From positions 434,001 to 498,000 of the forward strand of contig JAMLHW010000001.1 of the NCBI GenBank assembly GCA_023954475.1: a DNA stretch of 64,000 nt. Reading direction: 5' to 3'. This stretch comes from Anaerolineae bacterium (GTDB lineage: Bacteria; Chloroflexota; Anaerolineae; Promineifilales; Promineifilaceae). The translations under genes were made by a program, and so were the position numbers. Every line of letters begins with the position of its first letter. Within the stretch, counting starts at the first letter, position 1. Shown piece after piece: positions 28,148-36,555 of the stretch. Under the pieces are notes generated by a model. The model worked only from the letters and a program-made list of their open reading frames with translations. It made no database searches and was not told the origin of the DNA.

Positions 28148-29806
28148 TCAGTCACTCCACGTCGCATTGAAGTCCGTAATCGCTTCACCGATAGCATCCA
28201 GATCCGGTTTTTTGCCGGTCTGTCGCATTTCTCGGCCGATTTCCGGGAATGCCGTGTCCATATAGCGCAAGAACGCTTTACTCCATTGATCGATTTTGTT
28301 CTTGTCGATTTTGTCCAGATAACCCCGTGTACTGGCGTAAATCAAATACACTTCGTGATCGAGCGGATAGGGGGAGTATTGCGGTTGCTTCAAGATTTCC
28401 ATCAGCCGTTCGCCGCGTGCGAGCTGACGCTGAGTCGCAGCGTCCAGGTCCGAGCCAAACTGGGCAAACGCAGCCAGCTCAGCGAACTGAGCCAGGTCTG
28501 ACTTCAAACCACCGGCGACAGCTTTCATCGCCTTTGTCTGAGCAGCACTACCGACGCGACTTACCGACACACCAGCGTTGATAGCGGGGCGCTGACCGGC
28601 GTTGAACAGGTCAGTTTCCAGGAAAATCTGGCCGTCGGTAATCGAGATGACGTTGGTGGGGATATATGCCGACACGTCACCGAGCAACGTTTCAATAATG
28701 GGCAGCGCGGTTAGAGAACCACCTGTGCCGGGAACTTTTTTAACTTCATAACCGGCGCCGAGTTCTTTCAAATCGGCTTCAAAATGATCTTCGGCCAGAT
28801 TGCCGAAATAGACTTTGCCGTTGACCCCGGTTTCAGTCTCTTTTGTAACCTCAGTGCCTTCTTCCACGATGACAAATTCATCGCGCAAGCGCACGGAGCG
28901 TTCCAGCAAACGGCTGTGCAGCGAGAAAATATCGCCGGGATACGCTTCGCGACCCGGTGGACGGCGCAATATCAAAGACATCTCGCGGTATGCCCATGCA
29001 TGCTTGGAGAGGTCATCATAGACAACCAGCACGTCGCGGCCTTGATCCATGAAAAATTCGCCCATGGCGCAGCCGGCATAGGGAGCCAGGTATTGCAACG
29101 GGGCAGGGCTGGATGCGCTGGCAACGACGATGATGGTGTTATCCATTGCGCCGTATTCCTGCAATGTGGCATAAACCTGGGCCACTTGCCCGGCACGCTG
29201 ACCGATAGCGACATAAATGCAAATCATGTCACCATCTTTTTGATTGATGATGGTGTCGAGACAAATGGCGGTCTTGCCGGTTTGCCGGTCGCCGATGACG
29301 AGTTCGCGTTGGCCGCGACCAATTGGTGTCAATGCGTCGATGGCGACGATGCCGGTTTGCACGGGCGTGTCGACTTCTTTGCGTTCGATGACTCCCGGTG
29401 CAATGCGCTCAATAGGCATAATGGCCTCGACGGCGATAGGACCTTTGCCGTCGATCGGTTGTCCAAGCGGGTCAACAACTCGGCCGATTAACCCTTCACC
29501 CGCCGGAACGGAGGAAATGCGTCCGGTTGTACGCACTTCATCACCGACCTCGATAGTCGTATAGTCGCCCATCACGACGACGCCGACCGATGCCTCTTCG
29601 AGATTGAGAGCGATGCCGAGTACGCCGGAGCTAAACTCGACCAATTCGCTGGCTTTTACATCGGCGAGGCCGTCAACGAGGGCAATACCGTCACCGACAG
29701 AGATCACCTTTCCGATGCTGCGCGCGGCGGATTTGTATTCAAACGATTCAATTTGCTTAAGAAAGGACTCAGCAATGCTAGAAAAATCTTGCGTGAGGGG
29801 CGCCAT
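28148..29806 (-). CDS. atpA: F1F0 ATP synthase alpha subunit
   Basis: A 552-residue regulatory nucleotide-binding subunit. It shows [15 protein letters not shown] (Walker A), [14 protein letters not shown]-type block as [35 protein letters not shown], and [37 protein letters not shown] Shine-Dalgarno AAGGAG stands before ATG 29806. The usual upstream genes atpB, atpE, atpF and atpH are absent: the next gene is a divergent cyclophilin. This operon therefore encodes only alpha, gamma, beta and epsilon. Confidence 0.98.
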   Translation of the reverse strand: MAPLTQDFSSIAESFLKQIESFEYKSAARSIGKVISVGDGIALVDGLADVKASELVEFSSGVLGIALNLEEASVGVVVMGDYTTIEVGDEVRTTGRISSVPAGEGLIGRVVDPLGQPIDGKGPIAVEAIMPIERIAPGVIERKEVDTPVQTGIVAIDALTPIGRGQRELVIGDRQTGKTAICLDTIINQKDGDMICIYVAIGQRAGQVAQVYATLQEYGAMDNTIIVVASASSPAPLQYLAPYAGCAMGEFFMDQGRDVLVVYDDLSKHAWAYREMSLILRRPPGREAYPGDIFSLHSRLLERSVRLRDEFVIVEEGTEVTKETETGVNGKVYFGNLAEDHFEADLKELGAGYEVKKVPGTGGSLTALPIIETLLGDVSAYIPTNVISITDGQIFLETDLFNAGQRPAINAGVSVSRVGSAAQTKAMKAVAGGLKSDLAQFAELAAFAQFGSDLDAATQRQLARGERLMEILKQPQYSPYPLDHEVYLIYASTRGYLDKIDKNKIDQWSKAFLRYMDTAFPEIGREMRQTGKKPDLDAIGEAITDFNATWSD

Positions 29807-30116
29807 TCACCTGTCTCCTTGAAGTATAACTGCGATAATCCGGCAATGTAATTTGGACCACTTTCAGAGGTTTTTCAATGTGTATTGCCATTATTTTAAG
29901 GCGTTAGGCATGCAAAAAGATCACTTTTGCAAGCTCGTTGATCCTACCTGATCGCCGGGTATTTGTCCAGAAATTCACAAGCGTCGCTGAATGTGGGGTA
30001 GCACAACATTTGTTGGTGTATGAGTGATGTTAGTAAGATGGATGGGTTGACGCTTTTTCGGCCGAAAACCAGCCCCTAATGTTATAATCACCCGACTTTT
30101 CAACAAGGAGCAACCT
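29807..30116. other. Divergent control region between atpA and the cyclophilin gene
   Basis: These 310 bases hold no gene. They contain the extended -10 of the cyclophilin promoter, one TCGGCCGA copy (30058) and AT-rich stretches. The atpA promoter must be here. A leftward TTGCAT with TAATGG 16 bases downstream is the best candidate I see, and it is weak. Confidence 0.5.
30080..30088 (+). promoter_or_regulatory. Extended -10 promoter of the cyclophilin gene
   Basis: TGTTATAAT is a perfect extended -10 (TG-n-TATAAT). No good -35 stands 17 bases upstream, which extended -10 promoters can do without. The palindrome TTTTTCGGCCGAAAA at 30054-30068 sits in the -35 zone. AAGGAG at 30105-30110 is the ribosome site for ATG 30117. 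Confidence 0.65.
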
Positions 30117-30605
30117 ATGTTCAAACGCAATCAAAAATCCCCGCCACCGATCACAATCGACACGGACAAAGTGTACATCGTGAAGATGGAAACTGAAAAA
30201 GGGCCGATAGAGCTGGAGCTTTATCCCCAGTACGCGCCCGTTACTGTCAATAACTTCGTTACGCTGGCTCAGGATGGCTATTACGACGGTATCGTTTTTC
30301 ACCGCGTCATCGCCAACTTCATGATTCAGGGCGGCGATCCGACCGGAACCGGGCGCGGCGGTCCGGGCTACAATTTTCAGGACGAGTTTGACGGCAACCC
30401 GCTGCGGCACGAAGCCAAAGTCATTTCGATGGCAAACGCAGGCCCGAATACCAATGGCAGTCAATTCTTCATCACCCATTCGCCGCAGCCCCATCTCGAC
30501 GGGATGCATACAGTGTTCGGCAAAGTAACGAGCGGCGCTGAGGTTGTTGATGCTATCCGCCAGGGTGATGCAATGACGAAGGTGACGGCAGAAGCGAAGC
30601 AATAG
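30117..30605 (+). CDS. Cyclophilin-type peptidyl-prolyl isomerase
   Basis: A 162-residue cyclophilin that catalyses cis-trans isomerisation of prolyl bonds. The active-site blocks are [30 protein letters not shown] (with the FHR arginine), [32 protein letters not shown], both near full consensus. There is no signal peptide, so it is cytosolic. The ribosome site AAGGAG and the promoter at 30080 fix the start. Length is typical for small bacterial PpiB-like enzymes. Confidence 0.95.
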   Translation: MFKRNQKSPPPITIDTDKVYIVKMETEKGPIELELYPQYAPVTVNNFVTLAQDGYYDGIVFHRVIANFMIQGGDPTGTGRGGPGYNFQDEFDGNPLRHEAKVISMANAGPNTNGSQFFITHSPQPHLDGMHTVFGKVTSGAEVVDAIRQGDAMTKVTAEAKQ

Positions 30606-30640
30606 CTGCCAGCTTTCAGCCGTCAGTTATCAGCTTTTTT
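30604..30640. repeat. Dispersed repeat patch after the cyclophilin gene
   Basis: AGCTGCCAGCTTTCAGCCGTCAGTTATCAGC-like units directly follow the stop codon and end in TTTTTT. The same CAGCTATCAGC-type unit is found inside recD2 at 52037-52073. The run of T may add terminator activity. Confidence 0.5.
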
Positions 30641-30725
30641 ATTTAAAGGAGGGACGCGACGCACTTGTGCCAGCGTTTCTCCCCATCACCGCGTCTCCCT
30701 AGCCTCTACGCTTCACGTCCCCTTA

Positions 30726-31829
30726 TCATGCCAACAAAATCACACCACGGGCCAGTGTTCCCGCGAGCATGTCGGTGTAGGCGTCGTTGATCTGATCGAG
30801 TGTGTAGGTGCGCGTGATCAGGCGGTCGAGGTCGAGCTTGCCCTCTCGATACCATTGGGCATAGCGTGGAAAGTCGCGTGAGGTATCGGCCGAACCGTAG
30901 TACGAGCCGACGATGGTTTTTTCCTGACGGGCGATGATAGCGCTGGGGAAGTTGGTAGCGGTGCCCATTGGCGACAGGCCGACGAGCACGAGTGTGCCGC
31001 CCGGGCGCACAGCCGCCAGACATTGTTCCTGCACACTGGGAATGCCAATCGCTTCGTAGACGATATCCGCACCGCGACCTGCTGTGAGAGCCTGAATGCG
31101 GGCGATCACGTCTTCATCAGCCGTAATCGTGTCGGTTGCGCCGAAAGACCGGGCCATTGCGCTTTTTTCGGCCGAAACATCCACCGCAATGATCCGCTCT
31201 GCACCTGCCAACTTTGCCCCCATAATCGTACTCAGCCCCACACCGCCGGCACCAAAAACCGCGACCGTGTCACCCGGCTGCACCGGCGTTGTGTTCAGCG
31301 CCGCACCAACACCGGTCGTAACCGCACATCCGAGTACAGCCGTCACCGCCGCCGGAACCTCGTGCGGAATCGGCACACAACTTTCCTGCGGCACAACGGC
31401 ATAGTCGGCAAAGCACGCCAGACCGCTGAAATGGTAGACGGGTTGGCCGTTGCGCGAAAGGCGCGTCGTGCCGTCCATCATTGTGCCGGCCCAAATCGGC
31501 GCGACATAGGTGGCGCACAGGCTGGGGCGACCATGCCGGCAATAGAAACAGTCGCCGCAGTTGGGTGCCCAGTTGAGAGCAACCTGCTCGCCGATTTGGA
31601 CTCGCGTTACACCATCGCCGACTGCTTGCACGATGCCCGCACCTTCGTGTCCAGCAACGACAGGCAGCGGATGGTCGGTTGCGCCGGTGACAAGGTGCCA
31701 ATCGCTGTGGCAAACGCCGGCGGCGCTGATTTTGACGAGTACTTCGCCGTGTTGCGGCGGCGCGAGATCGATTGTTTCAATCTGGAATGGGGTATTGGGA
31801 GTGTACAGAACGGCGGCGCGTGTTTTCAT
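30726..31829 (-). CDS. Zinc-dependent alcohol dehydrogenase (MDR, class III-like)
   Basis: A 367-residue medium-chain dehydrogenase. The catalytic zinc ligands are in GVCHSDWH and GHEGAGIV, with the third cysteine in VLGCAVTTG. The structural zinc lobe has CGDCFYCRHGRPSLC with four cysteines. The NAD(P) Rossmann motif is VAVFGAGGVGLS. The sequence resembles the AdhC and S-hydroxymethyl-thiol dehydrogenase branch, so oxidation of primary alcohols or formaldehyde adducts is plausible, but the substrate is unknown. Ribosome site AGGA stands 8 bases before ATG 31829, and an extended -10 is at 31880-31888. Confidence 0.9.
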   Translation of the reverse strand: MKTRAAVLYTPNTPFQIETIDLAPPQHGEVLVKISAAGVCHSDWHLVTGATDHPLPVVAGHEGAGIVQAVGDGVTRVQIGEQVALNWAPNCGDCFYCRHGRPSLCATYVAPIWAGTMMDGTTRLSRNGQPVYHFSGLACFADYAVVPQESCVPIPHEVPAAVTAVLGCAVTTGVGAALNTTPVQPGDTVAVFGAGGVGLSTIMGAKLAGAERIIAVDVSAEKSAMARSFGATDTITADEDVIARIQALTAGRGADIVYEAIGIPSVQEQCLAAVRPGGTLVLVGLSPMGTATNFPSAIIARQEKTIVGSYYGSADTSRDFPRYAQWYREGKLDLDRLITRTYTLDQINDAYTDMLAGTLARGVILLA

Positions 31830-31879
31830 GCTCGGTTTCCTGTTTTAAGTTGTTAGTGATCGTTGATGGACAGTCAGCG

Positions 31880-31888
31880 ATCATAGCA
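31880..31888 (-). promoter_or_regulatory. Extended -10 promoter of the alcohol dehydrogenase gene
   Basis: Read leftward, TGCTATGAT (31888-31880) fits TG-n-TATAAT with one mismatch. The -35 region is weak. The leader to ATG 31829 is about 45 bases. The rest of the gap 31889-32103 holds a TCGGCCGA copy at 31942 and nothing else I recognise. Confidence 0.5.
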
Positions 31889-32103
31889 CAGGATGAAAAA
31901 AGCGTGATTAGGCGTGCGTGACACGGGTGCGGAGTATTATTTCGGCCGAAAAAAATGTACACTACACTTCTGACTCAGCCATAACTGCCTGGATTTCCGA
32001 TTTCTTGCCGCCCGGCAGCAGCCATCCGCTAGCGACAAAATCGGATGCCTGGTCGCGAGGCTTTGTCGTTATGCACAATCCAAATCAAAAAAGGGGTACC
32101 CAG

Positions 32104-34734
32104 ATGCTACGCAAACAACTGCTCATTCTCTGTCTGCTTGTCCTCGGAATAACGTTGGCAGCTTGTGAAGGTGTGACCATCACCTTTGACGATACGGCGG
32201 ACGGTGCGCCCGAAACCGCCGTGCAACAGGCTGTTGGATTGGCAGCGGCACCCGCTGTGCCTGTCACATTTACCAACTTCGTCTGGCAATGGTCGGAACT
32301 GGCCGAGAGCAATCCCGCAAGCCAGTCGGTTGTACCTGATCCTGCTAACTACACTCTTACGTTTCAGGATGACGGGTCACTTGTCGTAAAGGCAGATTGT
32401 AATAACGGAACCGGCAGCTATACACGCGCTGTCGATAGCGATAGCCTCAGCATTGAACTGGGCGCCATGACAGCCGCGTTTTGTGGTGAAGCGTCGCTCG
32501 ACAATCAATTTATGCAACTGTTGAGTACTGTGAATGCGTATACATTGAGTAACGGGCGGCTTTCCCTGTTTACTTCGGCCGATGCTGAGATGCGTTTTAC
32601 TTCCGGTGGACCATCGCCATTGGCACAGGAAGTCGGTCTGATGCCCAGCCAAATCAGCCTGGACACACAAGGATTGCCCTACTCCTGGCAGGCCAGCCTT
32701 GTTCCCGGCACGCCATATGACGCCAGCCTGCCGCCCGGACCAACGGGCATTCCCGGCCACATGGTCATCAGCTTCGGTGTTGTCAATCCCAACGATGCGC
32801 AACCCAACGATCCGGTTATGCTGATCATTCCGGCAGCGGCGTATGAACAGCAATGGCTCGACAATGATAATGAGACCGTTTCGCGGACGATGGAAGCGAT
32901 TTTCGGCTATACCGTCGCGCTGCCCGCGCCTGCGCCGACGAGCAGTATGCCTGTGCTGCCGGTTGAAGCGACGACCGGTGTCAACGATGTTGCCACGCAG
33001 GTTGCCCGCGCCGGAGCGACAGCGTTTAGCGCTACCAAAAACGGCTATCGTTTTGTCGGCCGATTTGCACAAGACGCCAATCCGATTACTAGTGACGGAC
33101 TGCCGTTGCGCTATATCTATCAGGGTTTCACCAACGACGCCGATTACCTCGTCGCCTTTTTCTATCCGGTTACCACGGATGCGTTGCCGACCAACGCCGA
33201 CGTTGATGCCGACTGGAACGAGGCACTGAGTCAAGATGGTGGGGCGCAGGCGTTCCTCGACCAGCAAATTGCGGACTTGAATGCGTTGTCGCCCAGCGAT
33301 TGGCAGCCCGATCTCGACACATTGGATGCCGTGGTGCAATCGCTGCAGATAAGCGGTATGCCGTCAAATGCCGTTATCGGTCAGTCGTGGCAGCTATCGG
33401 CCGATACAGGTACAGATGCCGCCATCGTCAACAGCGACCAATACACCATAAGCTATCGCGAAAACGGCACATTCAACTACACAACAGACTGCAACAACGG
33501 CAGCGGTGTTTACATCGTCAATGGTTTGGCCGGTGTGACCGGACCAATTGCGATGAATGCACAGGCGAGCACGCTGATGGCTTGTCCTCCGGATTCTGCG
33601 CATGATTTGTTTGTCGGCACATTGGCTGCGGCGCAAGATTTCAAGGTGCGTCCCGGTGTCGACAAAGCACTCGAATTAGTGCGTCCGGCAGGTGGTGGCT
33701 CATTGGTCTTCACTCCGGCCGGGCCGGTTGAAGAGATCGTGCCGCCGCCTGATACAGCGACGGCTACGCCTCTGCCGGAACTGCCTACGGCAACGCCGGC
33801 ACCACCGACAGCTACACCGGCACCTTCAGAGCCATATGGCATTATCACCGCACCGCGTGGCGTCAATATTCGCAGTGGGCCGGGGACAGTTTATCCGGTG
33901 GTCGATTCGGCCGAATTTGGTGATGTGATCGCCATTGTAGGCCGTAGTGCCGATAGGTTGTGGTGGGCCTCGCCGTCGCGCATATCCCCAACCGGACTGG
34001 GCTGGGTTTCGGCCGATTATGTCAATGCGTTTAACGTTAGCAATGTACCTGTACTGCCTGCACCGCCCGTGCCGCCTACGGCAACGCCGGTGCCGACTGC
34101 GACACCGCAGCCGACCGCCGTGCCGACGGCAACATCTGTACCGAGCATCAGCTTCACCGCCGACAGCACGGTGATCACGCAAGGAAGCTGTACGACGTTG
34201 CGCTGGTCAGTTGAAAATGTCCAGGCCGTCTGGGTCTATCCCGCAGGCCAGCCTTACAACCAATACCCGGTGCCGGGCAACGGTACACAGCAAGTCTGCC
34301 CACAAACGACGACGACATACGAGATGCGCGTCCAGCTTACCGATGGCAGCGTCCAGTTCCGTCAGGTGACGGTCCAGGTTAATCCGCAGAATCCGTTGGC
34401 AAACAGCAATTGGAGCGTGGCACGCTTTGGTGGTTTTGGTGTTCCGCTGCCCGGTACATCGCTGACGGCGTCGTTTGGCGGCACGGGAACATTCAACGCC
34501 AATGGCGGCTGCAACTCGTATGGCGGGACGTACACGATCAACGGCAACAACATCCAAATTGGCCCGCTGGCCGGCACGCAAATAGCGTGTGGTGACGACA
34601 TCGATCAGCAGGAGGCCCTCTATGTGACTTCACTGCAGGCGGCGTCGCGCTATGAATTGCGGGATGGCGGGACGTTCCTGGTGTTGTTCGACGCAGGCGG
34701 TGTTGAATTGCTGAGTTTTAATCGCCAGCCGTAG
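32104..34734 (+). CDS. Large lipoprotein: META-META-SH3-Ig-like-META
   Basis: An 876-residue exported lipoprotein. ATG 32104 has AGGGG seven bases upstream and opens a lipoprotein signal with lipobox LAAC (Cys 21). Modules: META/HslJ-like domain 1 (about 50-160, with DCNNGTGSYT), an unassigned middle region (about 165-420), META-like domain 2 (about 425-535, with DCNNGSGVYI), a Pro-Thr-Ala linker, a bacterial SH3 domain (GVNIRSGPGTVYPVV to GLGWVSADYV, about 575-640), a second Pro-Thr linker, an Ig/CARDB-like region (SCTTLRWSVENVQAVWVYP), and META domain 3 (about 770-876, with GGCNSYGGTY). META domains are linked to stress or adhesion, SH3b to wall binding. Such TATP linkers are frequent in Chloroflexota exported proteins. 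The exact function is unknown. Confidence 0.87.
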   Translation: MLRKQLLILCLLVLGITLAACEGVTITFDDTADGAPETAVQQAVGLAAAPAVPVTFTNFVWQWSELAESNPASQSVVPDPANYTLTFQDDGSLVVKADCNNGTGSYTRAVDSDSLSIELGAMTAAFCGEASLDNQFMQLLSTVNAYTLSNGRLSLFTSADAEMRFTSGGPSPLAQEVGLMPSQISLDTQGLPYSWQASLVPGTPYDASLPPGPTGIPGHMVISFGVVNPNDAQPNDPVMLIIPAAAYEQQWLDNDNETVSRTMEAIFGYTVALPAPAPTSSMPVLPVEATTGVNDVATQVARAGATAFSATKNGYRFVGRFAQDANPITSDGLPLRYIYQGFTNDADYLVAFFYPVTTDALPTNADVDADWNEALSQDGGAQAFLDQQIADLNALSPSDWQPDLDTLDAVVQSLQISGMPSNAVIGQSWQLSADTGTDAAIVNSDQYTISYRENGTFNYTTDCNNGSGVYIVNGLAGVTGPIAMNAQASTLMACPPDSAHDLFVGTLAAAQDFKVRPGVDKALELVRPAGGGSLVFTPAGPVEEIVPPPDTATATPLPELPTATPAPPTATPAPSEPYGIITAPRGVNIRSGPGTVYPVVDSAEFGDVIAIVGRSADRLWWASPSRISPTGLGWVSADYVNAFNVSNVPVLPAPPVPPTATPVPTATPQPTAVPTATSVPSISFTADSTVITQGSCTTLRWSVENVQAVWVYPAGQPYNQYPVPGNGTQQVCPQTTTTYEMRVQLTDGSVQFRQVTVQVNPQNPLANSNWSVARFGGFGVPLPGTSLTASFGGTGTFNANGGCNSYGGTYTINGNNIQIGPLAGTQIACGDDIDQQEALYVTSLQAASRYELRDGGTFLVLFDAGGVELLSFNRQP

Positions 34735-34773
34735 CTGGATTGATACAGCGCTCAGTGTTTGACTGACATGTGA

Positions 34774-34838
34774 GAGTTCAGAAGTTTTGATATCGGTGTC
34801 TCCGATGACTCCGGTTGACGAACTTCTGAACTCTTTTT
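34774..34838. terminator. Large hairpin terminator between convergent genes
   Basis: GAGTTCAGAAGTT (34774-34786) pairs perfectly with AACTTCTGAACTC (34821-34833), and ATCGG/CCGAT pair inside. TTTTTGA follows on the plus strand. It ends the lipoprotein gene, and the symmetrical stem may also end the leftward P450 gene. Confidence 0.75.
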
Positions 34839-34857
34839 GATCGCTCAGTTCGATTGC

Positions 34858-36228
34858 TTAATCGGCCGAAACAGCCGTCTCCATGACATCCTGGTTGCGT
34901 AACGTCGGTTTGCGCCGGTAACGGACAACTGTCGGTGATGGGTGATTGGCACCCAGGCCGCGCACGATGGTTGTATCTTGTGTTACCAGTTCGAGATCAA
35001 ATTCACGCAGCAGCAGCGCTGTGATGATCGTCATTTCGTTGTTGGCAAAATTCATGCCGGTACATTTGTGGACACCACCACCGAATCCGAACAGGGCGAA
35101 CCGGTCCTGCTTGTCTTCGGCGCGGTCCGGAGCAAAGCGCAGCGGGTCAAATTCCTGCGGCTCTGCAAATAGTTCAGGCAAATTGTGACCAATTTCCTGC
35201 GCAACCTGCACCAGCCACCCTTGGGGAACGACGTAATCGCCAAATTCTGTATCTTCGTTGACTGTGCGCATCAACAAATCGGCCGAAGGGCGTAGCCGTT
35301 CAACTTCGTGAATCGTATAGGTGATCTGGTCGAATTGCAGCATGCGTTTGGGATCGATATACACCGGATAGGGTGCAACGGTTTCAATTTCCGCTTGCAC
35401 ACGCTCCAATACATCGGGATGTTGCAGCAAGAGGATAATCGTCCAGGCTGCCTGACCTGCCGTTGTCTCGTGCCCGGCAAACATGAAGCCGACCAGCATG
35501 TTGAGCACCAGCTCTTCGTCCAGCTTATTCCCGTATTTGTCATCCTTCATGATGATGTCTTGCAGGAAGTCGTCGTACTGCTCCGGGTTGGCGCGTCGTT
35601 TGGCGATAATTGGCTGCAATATTTCGATCATGCGGGCTTTGGCGCGGTCGCGTTTCCTGAACTTGGGCAGCGGCCAGTCAGGTGGCAGCAGCGGGTCGAG
35701 CGACGCACTCAGATCGGCGTACAAATCCCAGAATTCTCGGCCGATTTCTTTGTGGGCATCGGGTCCCAGGAAACAGTTGCCCGCAACTTCCTGCACCAGC
35801 CATCCCAACTCCTTGACCAACTCCATTTCGCCCTCATCTTCGAGCGTATCGAGCCAATCCTGTACCACTTCCTGCATCACATCGACATAATGCAGCATCT
35901 TGTCGCGTTTGAACAACTCCTGTACGAACGGTCGTTGCCGCATGTATTCATCGTGCGGCGCGAGAAAGAGAATATCGCCAAATATGGCGCGTAGAAATTG
36001 ATACGGCTCCTGGATATTGAGTCGTTTGTCGGTTTCCATGAAGAATGTCTTCTGATTTTCCGTACCGATGACGACGGCAACGTTCTGATTGGCAAGCTTG
36101 ATGGCAAAGACATTGCCATGTTCCGCAAAGCCGCGTTCAATCAACTGCGGGCGATTACTGCGGAACTCAAGCGCATGGCCGACGATTGGCTTGGCACCGG
36201 ATGTTAAAGGTGGGGTTGGCTTACTCAT
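34858..36228 (-). CDS. Cytochrome P450, CYP51-like heme loop
   Basis: A 456-residue soluble P450. The I-helix has MFAGHETTAGQAAW, the K-helix EVERLRP, and the heme loop FGFGGGVHKCTGMNFANNEM with the cysteine ligand. The heme loop and the N-terminal GHALEFRSNRPQLIERGFAEHGNVFAIKL resemble CYP51-type (sterol 14-demethylase-like) bacterial enzymes. No sterol-synthesis gene is visible, so a sterol substrate is only a possibility. The sequence is not close to the P450 of the crt cluster. It diverges from the cNMP-binding esterase gene across a 327-base control region that carries a CRP-type palindrome. Confidence 0.88.
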   Translation of the reverse strand: MSKPTPPLTSGAKPIVGHALEFRSNRPQLIERGFAEHGNVFAIKLANQNVAVVIGTENQKTFFMETDKRLNIQEPYQFLRAIFGDILFLAPHDEYMRQRPFVQELFKRDKMLHYVDVMQEVVQDWLDTLEDEGEMELVKELGWLVQEVAGNCFLGPDAHKEIGREFWDLYADLSASLDPLLPPDWPLPKFRKRDRAKARMIEILQPIIAKRRANPEQYDDFLQDIIMKDDKYGNKLDEELVLNMLVGFMFAGHETTAGQAAWTIILLLQHPDVLERVQAEIETVAPYPVYIDPKRMLQFDQITYTIHEVERLRPSADLLMRTVNEDTEFGDYVVPQGWLVQVAQEIGHNLPELFAEPQEFDPLRFAPDRAEDKQDRFALFGFGGGVHKCTGMNFANNEMTIITALLLREFDLELVTQDTTIVRGLGANHPSPTVVRYRRKPTLRNQDVMETAVSAD

Positions 36229-36333
36229 GATAGGTCTCCATTACTCGATTGCGTCCTGCTCAGCTTCCTGTTGTACGATGGTCACCCAGGCTAGAGATGG
36301 ACTTCTTTGACGCTCGTTGGTAGATCGTTTGCT

Positions 36334-36351
36334 CTGTGAATTTTGTCACAG
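36334..36351. promoter_or_regulatory. CRP/FNR-family operator palindrome
   Basis: CTGTGAATTTTGTCACAG is a perfect inverted repeat of CTGTGA around six bases and matches the CRP consensus TGTGA-n6-TCACA exactly. It lies about 106 bases upstream of the P450 start and about 150 upstream of the predicted esterase transcript start. It may serve the P450 as an activator site, or both genes. Confidence 0.65.
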
Positions 36352-36467
36352 ACCTCCAATCAGACTTTACCAGAAAGGAATATGGCGCGTAAAGATGTGG
36401 GCTGCACTTACAGCAGATTCTTAACAATACCGATTATCCTGTTCCAATTTGGAGCGTGTGCCTGGAA

Positions 36468-36495
36468 TTGCATTCGGCCGAAAATCGGATAGCAT
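36468..36495 (+). promoter_or_regulatory. Candidate promoter with the iterated palindrome as spacer
   Basis: TTGCAT (36468-36473), a 16-base spacer and TAGCAT (36490-36495). The spacer begins with TCGGCCGA. The leader to ATG 36556 is about 55 bases, and AAGGA precedes the ATG. Confidence 0.5.
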
Positions 36496-36555
36496 AAGCT
36501 TGCTCGAGGATCATCGAATTTCACCGCTCAAATACCGTCTGTACAAGGATTCATC

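Larger units (their letters stand above)
36229..36555. other. Divergent control region between P450 and cNMP-binding esterase
   Basis: There is no gene here. The region holds the CRP-type palindrome (36334-36351), a candidate rightward promoter (36468-36495) with TCGGCCGA as its spacer, and weak -10-like sequences for the leftward P450. Confidence 0.6.
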
